64,000 bases of DNA. Source: Whitmania pigra (lineage: Eukaryota > Annelida > Clitellata > Hirudinida > Haemopidae). The notes under the pieces were generated by a model that searched no databases, was not told the origin of the DNA, and was given only the letters and a program-made list of their open reading frames with translations. How positions within the stretch are numbered: position 1 is the stretch's first letter; each line of letters opens with the position of its first letter. This document shows positions 33,572 to 46,086 of this stretch, in pieces. A program made the translations under genes and the position numbers. The stretch spans positions 1-64,000 of the forward strand of contig JAJTWR010000042.1 in the NCBI GenBank assembly GCA_021613335.1. Reading direction: 5' to 3'.

Positions 33572-33919
33572 ATGTATGGGGATATAGACTTCACAAACAT
33601 AATTCCTCTTCAACTTAAAGGAAGAGCAATTCTCAGTGTTACTAACGAAGCATCACTTAAATCCAATAATCGTGTATTTGAGCTCATGCCAGGAGAGGAA
33701 GTAGTTTATGAAAATGTCGACAGTATAGTGAATGATCAAGATAAAGATCAACTTGCATATCCAGAGGAATTTATGAACAAATTGACTCCAACTGGAATGC
33801 CCCCTCACAAACTCAGATTGAAGATTGGCGCTGTTATCGTGCCACTCAGAAACTTTTTACCCGCTAAGGGTCTCTGCAATGGAATCGGCTCACAGTCACG
33901 CGATTATAGCCCAAAGTAA
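33572..33919 (+). pseudogene. Helitron Pif1-like helicase C-terminal fragment
   Basis: The frame includes AILSVTNEASLKSNNRVFEL, then a D-S-I motif (YENVDSIVND), YPEEFMNKLTPTGMPPHKLR and LKIGAVIVPLRNFLPAKGLC-NG. These are the closing motifs of Helitron RepHel helicases (yp.EfLn.l.psGlPpH.L.Lk.G.pi.llRNl.p..GLcNGTrl). The match breaks at NGIGS, where NGTRL is expected, and the frame stops at 33919. No Rep domain or CTRR end was found nearby. Confidence 0.8.
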
Positions 33920-35284
33920 TCGAAGCAAGAGCGATCCAGGTCGGTCATCGCCTCAGCGACATTCACTGGCACATTTTTCTAAATCCGTGTAATTGTAGTT
34001 CGTATTCGACTTGAATTTCGATTTTAGTACTAAAAAGTACTTAACAATGAAGGAGATGCTAAATAATTTTAGAGATCCTAAAACTTAATTGGTATTCATA
34101 TGATCAATAAATGTTACTGAGGAATCAAAAAAGCAAGAGTTCGCTCTCTTTGTTCTAGCCGTACGTACATTGTACAAGTGTCATTTTTACCTTCGCCAGT
34201 CTGTTTGATTAACTTCTAAAGTATAGATACCTGTTCCAATTATGCCAACATGATTCAGTTTTTAGGACTTGGCTTGTTTCCGTAATTAATTGGTTTCACA
34301 TTTTTACGAAACTTAATTTACCTCTTATTACAACAGCCAGATTTTATGGCCAATGGTAATTAGAGTCCAACCGAAAATTATTTTTGTGGTCTGAACGAAA
34401 ACGAAAATATATCGAATAGCAAGAAATGCTTGCCACCGAAAAAGAAAAAGAAAACGTAAACTGAAGCCAATTTACGGTCTAAATCATAAAAAACTAAAAC
34501 GAAAAAAAAGTAAAGTAGTTTAGTAAAAGAAAGTATGTGATTTAATATAAAAAAAATAAAGACAAACTTATTAAGAACTATGTATGAAAACTTATATTAT
34601 GGTGAGAACTATTTATGAAAACTGACGTTATAGTGGTATATGTGCCAATGTTTTTATTTTGATTCCCGAGCCTCATGCGCTGACACAAAGCTAATTGCGA
34701 TTATTGAAGATTCACTATGCTGACTGAATATGACAATAAATTAATCAACTGATTTATTGGATTGATATTATTAGTAAAACCGTATATGTTGTCGATAATG
34801 CATATCATATATCATAACAAAATAAACTCCGACCGCTTACCAAATTATTAAAAGTAAATTTCTCCTATGTAAACATATTTATAAAAGTTTTTAAAAAACG
34901 TTATCTGTAAAACGGAATGTAATAAAGTAATTGTTTATTATAAAAGTATTTTTTTATCTTTCCAAGATTACCACAAATAGCGACAAGCTATTTAACTGTC
35001 TTCATTAACTTTGATCTAAATTTAGTCTACAAAATAAAGCGAGACGTCAGTCACTTTATAGCATTTTAGTTTCGACTGTGATGCACCACTAAGTAAGAGA
35101 AAGATTAGTTCTGCTTGATCATTTGTGTAGGTAAAATTTTCCTCAGAAAGGATGGTTGCAGCTAATCGCCGCAAATGACAAAAAGTCAACATTCAGCGTT
35201 AAAAACAAAAACCAAATTCGGTCGGTCTCTACTGATAATTGAATTTTTTTCTTAAATAGTAGATGAACAATTACGTATCAGTTG
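33920..35284. other. AT-rich intergenic region, nothing recognised
   Basis: No frame or RNA gene is supported on either strand. Confidence 0.4.
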
Positions 35285-35520
35285 CACAATAGTGGCTTAC
35301 AAATTTCAATGGACTGGTTATTTTGGCTCACAAGGTTATCATCCATAGAGGAAACATTGATAATGACCTCGATGTTTACAGAATTCTTTCTACTATTTCA
35401 GAGCTCCAAGAAAAGGCGAAGAAGTCACACTTGTCTGGGTACCTGCCCATATTGGTATTCCTGGAAATGAGCGAGCGGAAGCATTGGCAAAGGCTGCTAG
35501 AGCAAAAGTCTTCTAGAGCG
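35285..35520 (+). mobile_element. LINE RNase H-domain fragment
   Basis: Two overlapping frames join to give GNIDNDLDVYRILSTISELQ, then, after a frameshift near 35415, EEVTLVWVPAHIGIPGNERA and EALAKAARAK. VPAHIGIPGNERA is the hallmark C-terminal RNase H motif of I/Jockey-group non-LTR elements. It is dead and lacks its RT domain. Confidence 0.75.
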
Positions 35521-35741
35521 TGATCATCGAGAGCGTACATTTAAGAGTAACGGACACCTTTGCTTGGCAGGGAATCGTTTTGCTATCTAAATATCGAATT
35601 TTTAATTTCTGAAGAATGGACAGTTCAAAGAAACGGCAAACGGATGGTCATTTAGGCACCAAATCGCTTTTTAAGTCCCGAGGAACGGGAACGGGCTTCT
35701 TGTCTGAGGGCCTCAATCTGTCCTCTAATTAATTAATTTTA
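35521..35741. other. Probable LINE 3' remnant
   Basis: Less AT-rich sequence follows the RNase H fragment and probably belongs to it. No motif remains. Confidence 0.3.
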
Positions 35742-35795
35742 TTATTTATTTATTTATTTGATTATAGTCCTTTGCATAACTGAGATATTAATTAA
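35742..35795 (-). repeat. SINE/LINE 3' tail, reverse orientation
   Basis: (TTTA)n then GATTATAGTCCTTTGCATAA is the reverse of the ATGCAACGGACTTTAAT(AAAT)n module. Confidence 0.55.
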
Positions 35796-36163
35796 TTTTA
35801 AAGTTTTTTGGGTTTACATATCGATATTATTTGCATAAAGTGCATTTTGATTGCGTAACTATCAACAATTTCAACTTTTATTGGATATAAGTTAAGAATG
35901 TCCTCAGGCTTTTCAAGCGGCTCTAAGACGCTGTTTTGCATATTTTACAAATTTATTTGAAATTGTACAGAATGTTTGCATATAATAAAGTGATGTTATG
36001 TATAAAACTGAGTAATGTTGTATAATAACTTATATCTAGCGAATTATAATGAAATTATGGAGCTATTTCATGGTTTCCTCTGTATAACAGAGTGCAGTTG
36101 ATCGCTTCGGCAATAAGCGCTATAAAAACTTTATTTCGTTTAAAATATAGCTTTATTTATAAT
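35796..36163. other. AT-rich spacer
   Basis: Nothing recognised. Confidence 0.35.
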
Positions 36164-36222
36164 GGTTAGTCCAAATCATCTTAGTTATGCAACGGACTTT
36201 AATTAAATAAATAAATAAAAGT
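36164..36222 (+). repeat. SINE/LINE 3' tail
   Basis: AGTCCAAATCATCTTAGTTA then TGCAACGGACTTTAATTAAA and (AAAT)n: the best-preserved copy of this tail in the window. Confidence 0.7.
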
Positions 36223-37234
36223 TTAATGTCCTTAGTTATTGCAGAATAATGTCTTCATCGAGTAAGAAAAAGTATTCAGATGTAGAACAGAGAATGCGGG
36301 TTGTAAAAAAAGCTTGAAATTTGATGGCTCTGGACTATGCGAAGATTACTAATTTGTCCACTCATGTGGTCAATGAAAAATTTTTCAAGCTTACAATTTA
36401 CAATTAATTTATCCCATTATTTGAGTGCTCAAATTATCCCATAAGGAAGTGCAGGCACTGTTAACGGTAAAGCCGTCAATTCAGGTCTTCCATTAAGTGA
36501 GCGGAGTAAAAACAGTTGAACAAGCAAAAAATTTGCAGAAATAGTGAAGAATTGATTCAATACCACCGTCTGAACAGGTGGGTTGTAAGTAAAGATTTAA
36601 AAAGTTCAGACATGGAGCGACCGGTCTCTCTGCCTGATTGAAGTCCAACAAGTAGCGGTCAAGATTGCAAAGACGTGCACAAAGTCTTTGCTATGTCACC
36701 AGAATCTGCTAAAGCAGATAGATGCTTGAACTTTTTAAGAGAGGTTTCTTTTAGAATTTCACTTTTTTACGCTTCATCTATTTCTTGCTTTCTTTCTCAA
36801 CTTATTCTTTATGAATAACGTCTGGGTGATGTGCTTGCAGATGCACCTTCATTTTAGTGGCGTTTTTGCTTGTTATCACTTGTTCGCAGATTTAGCCGTT
36901 GTTATTTAATGTTATGCACTTACAATTTCTATCAAAATCTTAAAAATAATCCCACACATGGCTTTCGCGATGTCCAGAAAATTGCTTTATAATACTAGCC
37001 ATTTCTTTACACATTTGAGAGAGTATGATAATGAACGATATACAGAAAGTATTGGTGCGCAATTTTGAGAAACTGTGCCTGCATAGACAATAAATTTTTG
37101 AAAAAATTATTGAAACATTTCCAAAAACTATAGAAACATAAGTAAATTCTTTCAAGTTTCCATAAAGTTTTTTAGCTATCATTTCTATTTCTATAAAGTT
37201 TAAGTTTTAAGCAATTTGAATCGTTTCTATATCA
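36223..37234. other. Unidentified repeat-like region
   Basis: A short frame from 36249 (MSSSSKKKYSDVEQRMRVVK) stops after 22 codons and may be a transposon N-terminus, but I cannot place it. The remainder is AT-rich and shows nothing. Confidence 0.3.
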
Positions 37235-37242
37235 GTTTTATC

Positions 37243-37506
37243 CAGTGATGGGCAAATCAAATCGCGATTTCGGCAAGGTTACGATTCGATTTGAACATTG
37301 TGGTATTCGATTTTGGCCTCCGCGATTTTGATTTTATTCGATTTGCATTTTTTCGATTCGATTTGAAAAGTAAATCGAATCTCCAGATTTGTGGAGCAGC
37401 AGTTCATTTGAACCAATTATAGGAGTGAAATTTTGAGATTTGGTTATTGAGATTTAATTCATTTTACATATGATTTGAGATTTGATTTGAGATTTGCCCA
37501 TCACTG
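37243..37506. mobile_element. hAT-type MITE, 264 bp
   Basis: Ends CAGTGATGGGCAAATC and GATTTGCCCATCACTG are perfect inverted repeats. The 8-bp target duplication GTTTTATC is perfect at 37235-37242 and 37507-37514. The interior is built of repeated GATTCGATTTG/GATTTGAGATTTG motifs and has no frame. Confidence 0.93.
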
Positions 37507-37589
37507 GTTTTATCACAATCATTCTAGTTTCCAGTTTTAGTTTAAGTTGCAGGAATATCATTGCGAAGGACTAATGGTAACACCCGCTA

Positions 37590-38155
37590 ATTGAAGCTTT
37601 TAATGTGCCAGTGCGACTGCAACTAGCAGCAGAACCGAACCATATTGCTTCAGTCTTGTCAGGGTTGAGCCAAATTCGATTGGATGATGTCCGCGAGACT
37701 ATCTCCTCGAGACAGATCGACGCTTAACCGACAATACCTGAAACTCCCTCAAGGTTGCAGTGGCCATAGATTTGGATGTCATCCGACACTGATGACTGGA
37801 AAGGCCGTGGGGCGTGACAACACCCGCTATGTCTGCGACGTACATGGAAAAAGAACTGGTTCCGGTACGAAGTCCCGTGAAACGCCCATTTGATTGTAAC
37901 ATTGTTAACATTGCTAGAGGGGGAAAACAGTATTGTTTGACTTCTTCCTGATAGGTATGTTCTGAATCATTGTAGCGTCGTTTGACGAACTGCAAATGTT
38001 TTCTCCAGTCTGGTGATGAGGATGTCGCGATCTATGGTGTCAAAAGCTGCGGACATGTCGAAAAGCAAAAGGAGGGAGACTTGACTATCGTTCAATGCCA
38101 TCCTAATGTCGGACACGATTCTTAGGACAGCAGTTTCCATGGAGGCGATATGCTG
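37590..38155 (-). mobile_element. Decayed LINE reverse-transcriptase fragment, L2/CR1-like
   Basis: The minus strand reads METAVLRIVSDIRMALNDSQ, VSLLLLFDMSAAFDTIDRDI and LITRLEKTF, which is RT block with the FDMSAAFDTIDHDIL motif. After frameshifts come WFRTYLSGRSQTI, SFSMYVADIAGVVTPHGLSS, DDIQIYGHCNLEG and WLNPDKTEAIWFGS. The D-SAAFDT-DH wording and the NPDKTE motif point to the L2/CR1 side of LINEs. Several stops and frameshifts are present. Confidence 0.8.
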
Positions 38156-38204
38156 CGTCTTGCATTGTTTTTGAGATGAGTTAGGAGATGGTGACTATGA
38201 GACG

Positions 38205-38330
38205 TTTGTGAAGGTTGGCCGAATGGATTACGTGCCTGTATACGGCGGTAATGGTAACCGTCGTAATGTGTCGTGTTCGAAACGCAGCCTGCCACAAACC
38301 CTAAGATGAGCTGGGCGCCAGATCCGAAGC
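38205..38330 (+). repeat. tRNA-derived SINE head
   Basis: TTGGCCGAATGGATTACGTG (A box) and GTGTTCGAAACGC (B box), with GGTAATGGTAACCGTCGTAA between, match the heads at 5159 and 17372. The 3' part is missing or too diverged to see. Confidence 0.7.
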
Positions 38331-39047
38331 TGAAACAGCCTTTTTCTTTTTACTCCTGAGTTTAGGGTCATTAGCTGTAGTAGCATTTCATTTTTAGATT
38401 TGGTAAGAAAACAACCTATCGGGAAGAAGGAAAGTGTCGACAGACAGAGCACTCTACAATCACGAAACAACTAGAAATAGATTACTGTTCAGTAGTTTGA
38501 GTCCGAGTCAGTGAAACAAAGCAAAGAACTCTCCGAACAAAGTACTATCAGTTTATAAAAATTACACCATTAGAAAGCCTTTTTGTAGCGGACAAAACTA
38601 CACTAAATGTATGGAACAATTATCCCGACCACACTCGCAAACCAGTCCAAATTACACCATGCCGCCCAACAACCAACACGCCTTACAACGCAACAATTTT
38701 ACGATGAAGCAGACGTTAAATGCTAGCCCTATCCTCGTAAATATGAAACTGTCCAGTATTTCCTAATGATATGTCCGGTCCAGCCGAGTCTGAGAAAATC
38801 AATTAACAATCAATTATCAATTTTGGGTGAATTAACATCTGCCACATGCCAGGGATTTTCTTATTTGGTAAATAGACTACCTAATCTAAAATACATAAAT
38901 TACAAATTTAATTTTGTAGAAACTGAAAATAAACTTCAAAAATTGTTTTTCAGAATGTATAATTTTAAAAATTTAAATTAAGCATATATCAATCTTCCCA
39001 GCAACGCCTGTTGTTATATCTCGGCGCCATCTTGTTTTGTTTTAGTG
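38331..39047. other. Intergenic and 5' flank of ZFR
   Basis: No gene is seen. TCTCGGCGCCATCTTGTTTT just before the ZFR start resembles a 5' UTR of a housekeeping gene. No TATA box is evident. Confidence 0.4.
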
Positions 39048-42000
39048 ATGGCTAACAATTATTACGGGTGGAATTATGGTGGTGTTATGGATCAGTTTGG
39101 GTAAATTATGTTTTATCGCGTGTCGAATGAAACACGACATTTAATTGCATTTCATACAGTCATTTGAAATTAATATGAATTCAGCTGAGTTTGATTGGTG
39201 CAAGATGTACCTTTTATTTTGCATTAACTGATTGTAGGGGTTGTTATCCCACACCTCCGGCATATTCGATGACCCAAACCGTAGCTTATCCAAACGTACA
39301 ATATCCGACTTCTCAATATGGACCGTACGGGACCATAATAACGGTTTGTATGGTTTGTTACGTGCCAACCGCGGGCTATCTGCCAAATTCCTGATCTTGA
39401 TGGTGAAATGCAATTACTTGACGTGAAACCAATCGTCTAGCGGGGTTTTCTTTCTTAGCATATATGTTAAGTACCCATGAAATTATATCATGGTTTAAAT
39501 TTGCATGCTTTTTAGAGTCCTGTTGTTCCAAATGCTGCTGTAGGAGGAACCTCACAAGGGCAGTCATCTGGTTTTAAGGATGCAACACAAAATCAGTTGG
39601 GAAAAAGTGGTTAGCTACATTTATTCTCAGGAATTTAATATATTTAGTGTTATGTAAATACATATTGTTTGTGTACCATGTGTTTTTTTTAATGAATCAG
39701 TTATGATCTGAAATTATGCCATCACAGTGTTTATTAATTTGTGTTTATTATCTGAAAAATATTATCTGATTTATCAGAAGTGTCTATGGGGAATAATGCA
39801 TCATCAAATACAAATGGACCCCAAACTGCAACTACAGGTATGGTTGAATTGCTAAGCTTACACTCGATATATCACTATGCAAGCTTAAAATAATTGTTTC
39901 TTTATAAAAGCACAGGAAATGGCATTTTATAATGCTGCTAAAAACTTGCTGGATGAGAAGCAGTTAGCACAAAGGAAATTTTGGGGGGGATCTAACAAAG
40001 ATCGCTTTAGAAGTGGCAGAGGGCCAGTCATTGATCCCCAGCAATGGAAATATTGTGAACTTTGCAAGTGCACTTGTGCTGGAGAACAGGTAAGACTTTT
40101 ATGAAGAGTTTTCATGATGATGGTTCTTATTTTCAATGTTTAGGAGATTGAACATATTTATTCATTTTGTGATTTAAGTCTGCATATTTGTTTCTATTTT
40201 AAAAGTATTGAATCATTGCTCATATAAACTTTTTCATAAAACATTCAAAACTAACTTTTCTATATCCATCTATTAAGTGATGGTAAGTCATAAATTCATA
40301 TTATAATTTCATGAAGTAATTTCACCCAATATCTTGCTGATTTAATTTTAGACATCCATTATCACAATATGGTTGTATGATTGTAATGTTATTGTAGTTT
40401 AGCAGTATTGTTTAGTTTGACATTTGTATGGAACATTGTTATTAATTTTCAGGCCTACAAAGCTCATCTGGTTGGAAAGGCACATAAGAAAAAGGAGGCA
40501 CTTGGTGCCTCAGCAGCCATAGTTTTAGCAGGGTCAAAAGGTCATATGTACTGTAGGCTGTGTGAAGTCAGCTGCTCCTCATCTGATGCCTATGATGCTC
40601 ACATCAAGGGAGCCAAACATCAAAAGGTTTGTCAGATTATAATTTTAAATGGTTTTTCTTTGGGTATTCCGAATACCTTATTACCAACATGAAATCCATT
40701 ACATTTTGGAGATCTCATCCTTTAAAGAGTGCTGAATGCAGTTATTCTGCAATTAGTGTGTGCCTAAATTGTGGTGATGATATTAAAGTATGGAGGAAAC
40801 CCCAAACAAGCTTTCTTTAGACAAAATGGATGCTTTTCTTTTTATTCAATGAGTTTTGTCCATTCCCAAGTATATCTTTTAGCAATTGATAACTTCCATC
40901 TAATTGATGTGACATTATTCTCCATCCCTCAGCCAAGAGGTGGTGTCACTAGTTTGTAATACCCAGTGTTTTCATGTTGAGGGTTTATTTGGAATAAATG
41001 TTGCTTATATTTCTATGAACCACATTTCTAAATAGCATGGAAATATAAATGGCAAAATAGGGTATGCTTCAAATATAAAATTTAAAAGGTAAAATTACAT
41101 AGGTATTGTCGTCCTATTGCTTTAGGGTGGTATTTTCCTGCTTTTTTTGACCTAGGAGTCTTTTTTGTCTGTGCCACAACCAAAGATTTCTTGTGAGGTG
41201 AGGATGTCCAAATGGTGGTTTTGCGTTGTTGCTTAGATATTCTTTAGTAGTGCATTTTGTTAAGGATTGGCAAAATATTGCCTGGTGGACTGTGAATGGG
41301 CCATAAACAGAAGGGCTTTACAAGCTCTATGTTATCTTTATGAGCTCTGTCTTTAGAATGACTGCTCTTCAAATTTCATGAAATTATTTTTAAAATGTTT
41401 TTTAAATGACTTAAGTATTGATATTTTGCACAAGAGGTGCCCATAAGCCTTTAAACCTGCTAGTATGCTAAGTTGCCATGGAGTTTTAAAGGATTTCTTC
41501 CTCCATAATTATTAATTATTTTCACAGTCAAAGACAAGAGAATTTTGCAAGATTTGTAATTTGAGCTCTGAATTTTGGATAAAAGTGTGCATTTTAAGGT
41601 TCACTAACAACCCTCAGGTCTTTTAGGTTATTGAAGTAGGAAGTACCCTCCTCTTTCCTTCGTTCCCATCGGGCACCAGGGATTTTCTTCCTTCCTTGTC
41701 AAGATGCAAATCCAGCTTAATTTCTTAATACCTCAACAACTTTTTTGAGAAATGTTCTGAAAAGCAAGCCTAGCTTCAATGTGTTTTGTTTTCAAACAAC
41801 TGAGGTTTCACAACCCTAAACACAGTTTCAACCTGGCTTTTGGAAATTCTCAACTCTTCTAGAGAAGGAAAGCTCCATAAAGGAAGAATAGAAAGGTTCT
41901 TTATGAGTGCTTCCTTGGCCATCCAGTGAGCAATCCAGGCTTTCAGTCTGCAGAAACTATTGCTTACTGGCTTGTTTGTCTGACATGACAATTGATATCA

Positions 42001-45000
42001 ATTGTAAGTGAGAACTCTTCTGCTGGTCACTGTCGACAATGTCTTGAAGCAGATGTTTGTGCTGAAGGTGGTACATTAGCAATAAATTTGATTCATGGAA
42101 AGCAAACTTTTTGTGATAATGAATGCAGTAAATTTTGTCGTCAACCTTGTTTCCAGTACTAGCCATTGCTATTTATGTTCTTTCTAAATAATAATGATAA
42201 TGATTGTGGGAAAGAATAAATAACCAAAAAGGAGACTTAAAAATTACTTATTAATTGATTAAAGAAATGTTAGTGCTTGATGCTAAGAACAGCAATTTGC
42301 AAATCTCATTTTCATCATGACATAAGCATGAAATTGTACGAATGCAGGTGATGAAAGTGCAAATGAAGATGGGAAAGTATGTACCGGATGCAGTTCCAGA
42401 GGTTTCAGCTCAGCCAAAATCAGCAAAGATGATCAAGGTTGATACACCACCAACACAAAAAATAAATTTTGTTGGTGAGTTTTTAAGCACTGCACTGACC
42501 AATTAAATGTTAATTCTTTGTTAATAATGCAATCATAAACTTCCTTCAAGGATCAAGTCAGACAAACCATCAAACAAACACAGCAACTCATACCTACACC
42601 GCAAGCAAAGACAGTGGAAATACTGGATCAGTCGATGCTTCAGATCCAACTGATGAAGGTGAGTGTAACAGACCAAATGATCATATCATGGAAAGCATGT
42701 TTGTTGTAAATGTTTATTTCATTTTAACAGATAAAGGCAGTGATGATCCCTCCATTGGACCAATTGGTAATTGCCTGACCATATTATCGATGCTTGATAA
42801 TGTTAATGCTTTGCTCTTTATTTATTTACAAATTTTATAAGTTAATATTATTATTAATTGAGCAATGCATCTTTTTATTAATGAATTTCCTGAATGTGAT
42901 TTCATAAATAGGACCTTATCATTAAAAATGTTGAATGAGTTTAATTATTTTGTATATATGTTTATTTTTTCTGCAAATATGAAGGTCTTGAGTACATAAC
43001 TGAGATGATGAATGAAACAAACACGGCTCCGATGTTTTACTGCAAACTCTGTGACTGCTCTTTCTCCGATCCTCTAGCCAAGATGATGCACTCAAAAGGC
43101 AGGAGACATCGGCTTCAGTTTAAGGTTCAATTATTTTGACTAAACATTGCTTTAGTAACAGTGATGTATATCGTCACCCTTATTGTTACCTGAGATGGCT
43201 TAGTTTAGTCATTTGAAAGATTGTGAAAATGTTGAATTAGTCAGTTATAAATAAGCGAATTGGAAATTGTATGGAATTACTGTTAATCGAGATGATTTCA
43301 TGTAGAAAAAAGTCGACCCTTCTCTCAAAGTTGACACACAGCCATCCTACAATGATCGATTGAAGAACCAATGGAGAGGTAAACGAAAGGATTCTTCTGA
43401 TAACTTCAGGTTTGCTGTTTCAAAACTTTTTTTTGTAGTTCAAAACAATTCTTTTATTTGAAAGTTCATTAATTATTGAGAGCAACTTTAAATCATTCTC
43501 TTTTATGAATGAAGTAATGGTAATTAACTATTAGTAATTGATTAATATATGACCATAAAACTATTTTTTTAATAGACAGCAGGCTGAATCTCTTCGCTAT
43601 GAAAAGGATCTGTTGGAGTGGCAGCTGATGAAGACTCAAAACCCCGACCTTTCCCTTCACCCCGAAGCATGTGGAGCAGGTGCTGGTAGGTCAACCGGAC
43701 TGCCACATGTAACCACAAGTTCATCCAGAGACAACCAGCACATCATGGCCAGGCACAGTGAGATTTATCCCACTGAGGATGAGGTAACACATTTGTATTT
43801 GAAGGTGGGAATGGAGGAGGAGGGATGATATTTATTTGCTAAACTGACTGCACTGGAAAATACTGGAACGATGTGCCTGTTGTGTACGGAGCGCGATTGT
43901 TTGATTTAATGTTGACTAATAACTGGACACGAATGGACTGTTGTTATTTTGATTGGCAGTTGAGTGCTGTTCAAGAGTTTGTCTCAACCTGTGAGAGATC
44001 ACTCAAGTTGGTGTCAGACAAGTTGGCTGAGAGGTTGGTCAATGATCATTAGAACTATTACATAGGTATCCTTAAATTGATCTCAACCTATCATTGCAGA
44101 GAAAATGCTCGGATATTGAAGGGTGTCATGAGGGTAGGTCTTCTGGCCAAGGGTCTCCTCATAAGGGACCTTCTGAGACTGGAGCTTGTTATTCTCACTT
44201 CAGAAAAACCAACCAAGAAACTACTGCAGATTGTGGCAACTGAAATGCCTGAACAAATAAAGGTTATAGTTCTGACTGGATTGTCATTTGGTCACATTTG
44301 AAACTGAAGTTATACTAGACCAGTTTGTCACAACAGTTGCTTTTATGTTCTTGATTTTTATAGGCTTCTTTTAAAGTTTGATATTTTCTTAGTAGCTTCT
44401 TTAAGCAAAGCAAATCATAAATAGTTAATTATAAATGCTGATAGCTTTTAAATTAGTAGACATTTACCATAACATTAGCTTTATGAATATTAGCCCATGT
44501 TTGTAGGCATATGATGAATTTATTTATAAAAGAAACCTATAAATGCTTTCAAATTATGTTTTTGCCTTTTTCAGTCATTTTCTGAAAGGTCATTCAAGGT
44601 TGAATTGAGTCCCGATGTGAGTCATTTGAAAGTGGTCGTAGATGAAGATGACAACATTGCTCCTGATGCTGAGACCAAATCTTTTTCTTCTTACAATATC
44701 ACATGCCTGATATTTGTGGCTTCTTCATCTGAATGTAAGTTTTTAAATTTCATCATTCATAAAGATTTTTTATGTTTGAGCATGAGGCTGATGTGGCAGA
44801 CAAATAATAATAACAATAATAATAATAACAGGTAATTTGTAGGGCACAAAGCATCAATATTGTAATATTATTACCATTATTATTCTCTCTGACTAAGTCA
44901 GTTAAACAAGGATTTCCAAATGTGCCATTTTTCAGATGCGAAACAGAAAGAAAAATTATTTTCCAGAATGGAAGATGGCACTCACAGCATGGAACATTCC

Positions 45001-45992
45001 ACTGAAACACAGAAGACAAATTCTGAAGATCTGGCAGTGAAGGAAGAGATTGTAGATTCAAGTTCTAAGGATGAATATGTTGATGATGTTATCACTGAGT
45101 GGGCTCTTGGAGAATTGATGAGGACCAAGTGGTTTCAGGTGGTAAATTTATCTGTTATTAGGTGAACTTGAGGTTGAAATCATTTTGATTTGACTTGAGA
45201 GTGCTCTGCAGATGTTCAAGCATATTAATGGCATTGTATAGATAGAACTAGTTCTCTTATTGCTGTCAGGCTTATCAAATTTAAATTAATTTTAACATCA
45301 CTGCTACAAGTTATTGTTTGATTGCACTCTGGTAATGTCTTTGTACAGTCGATTTCACTAGCTTCATAATGACTTGAATAACATTGACGTTCATTCTTTC
45401 CAGATAAATTCTATGTCGAGCCCTGTCTGTTCGATTGTTGTGAGGATATTGATGGACTTCTGCAGAAGAATTCCAACCTGGACGCCTCTTGGTCAATGGG
45501 TTAGAATATGTGCACTTGTTTCCTTAAGTGTGCATAATAACTGAACAGCCTAATTGCTCCTACCACTGCAGGCCTTGGAATTATTAGTGGAAAGGTGCAT
45601 GAGCAGCGGTCTGACGTCACCTGCTATGGGGATGCGTAGGATCTTTGAGGTGGTCTCGTCTGGAATTTTCCTCCAGGATGGTTGGGGATTGAAGGACATC
45701 TGTGAAGACCTCAGCATCCCGGTCGATTCTGTTGCACACATGTGTCCGCAGGAAAGGGAAGATATAACGAACAGCTCCCAGCATGCTCTCAGGCTGATGG
45801 CCCTCGGGAAGGTATGTTTGCGTTGTTAACATCGAATAATATTATAATAATAGCTTGTAAAGTGTTTTGGCTAAATCAGCTCCTGGTTCATGGGTTTATT
45901 TTTTTCTTTAGATCCATAAGGTTCTTGGGATTGCTAAGCTCCCACCTCCACCTCTGATGGGTGTGAAGAGACCAAGGGCTGATGACTGGTGA
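39048..45992 (+). CDS. ZFR: Zinc finger RNA-binding protein ZFR, complete 19-exon gene
   Basis: A double-stranded-RNA-binding protein that partners with NF90-family proteins and acts in splicing and RNA metabolism. The product is 801 aa, shorter than vertebrate ZFR (about 1070). It has a Tyr/Pro/Gln-rich N-terminus ([12 protein letters not shown]). Three U1-like fingers follow: [40 protein letters not shown] and [24 protein letters not shown] domain runs from about residue 455 ([11 protein letters not shown]...[11 protein letters not shown]...KWFQ...[13 protein letters not shown]...[16 protein letters not shown]) to the end. Exons: 39048-39100, 39238-39343, 39516-39609, 39778-39837, 39911-40089, 40453-40626, 42348-42474, 42551-42658, 42731-42766, 42985-43124, 43306-43409, 43576-43783, 43960-44033, 44100-44262, 44575-44734, 44936-45138, 45404-45499, 45572-45811, 45912-45992. 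Confidence 0.94.
41776..42166 (-). pseudogene. Possible BED zinc-finger/hAT transposase remnant in ZFR intron 6
   Basis: A minus-strand frame starting at 42166 reads [20 protein letters not shown], then [10 protein letters not shown]. The C..(C/Y)....F......L..HL...H pattern is that of a BED finger with the second Cys changed to Tyr. A neighbouring frame ([20 protein letters not shown]) could be the region following the BED finger in hAT transposases. The intron, 1721 bp, is the longest of the gene. Weakly supported. Confidence 0.4.
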
Positions 45993-46080
45993 ATGAGAAC
46001 TTGGGATGACTTTAGCTCTGTTGTTCTATTTATATTTATATTAGGTTTATTTTAAGGCGTTTTTGTATATTTTTTGATTG

Positions 46081-46086
46081 AATAAA
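46081..46086 (+). terminator. Candidate poly(A) signal of ZFR
   Basis: AATAAA lies 89 bases after the ZFR stop codon. Confidence 0.6.

Noticed and set aside
33572..33919. Host protein gene
   Set aside because: All recognisable motifs are those of a Helitron helicase C-terminus. No start context or upstream exons.
39341..39392. Extension of ZFR exon 2 to the TGA near 39392
   Set aside because: The GT at 39344 and the acceptor at 39514-39515 keep phase and rejoin the family sequence. The extension would truncate the protein.
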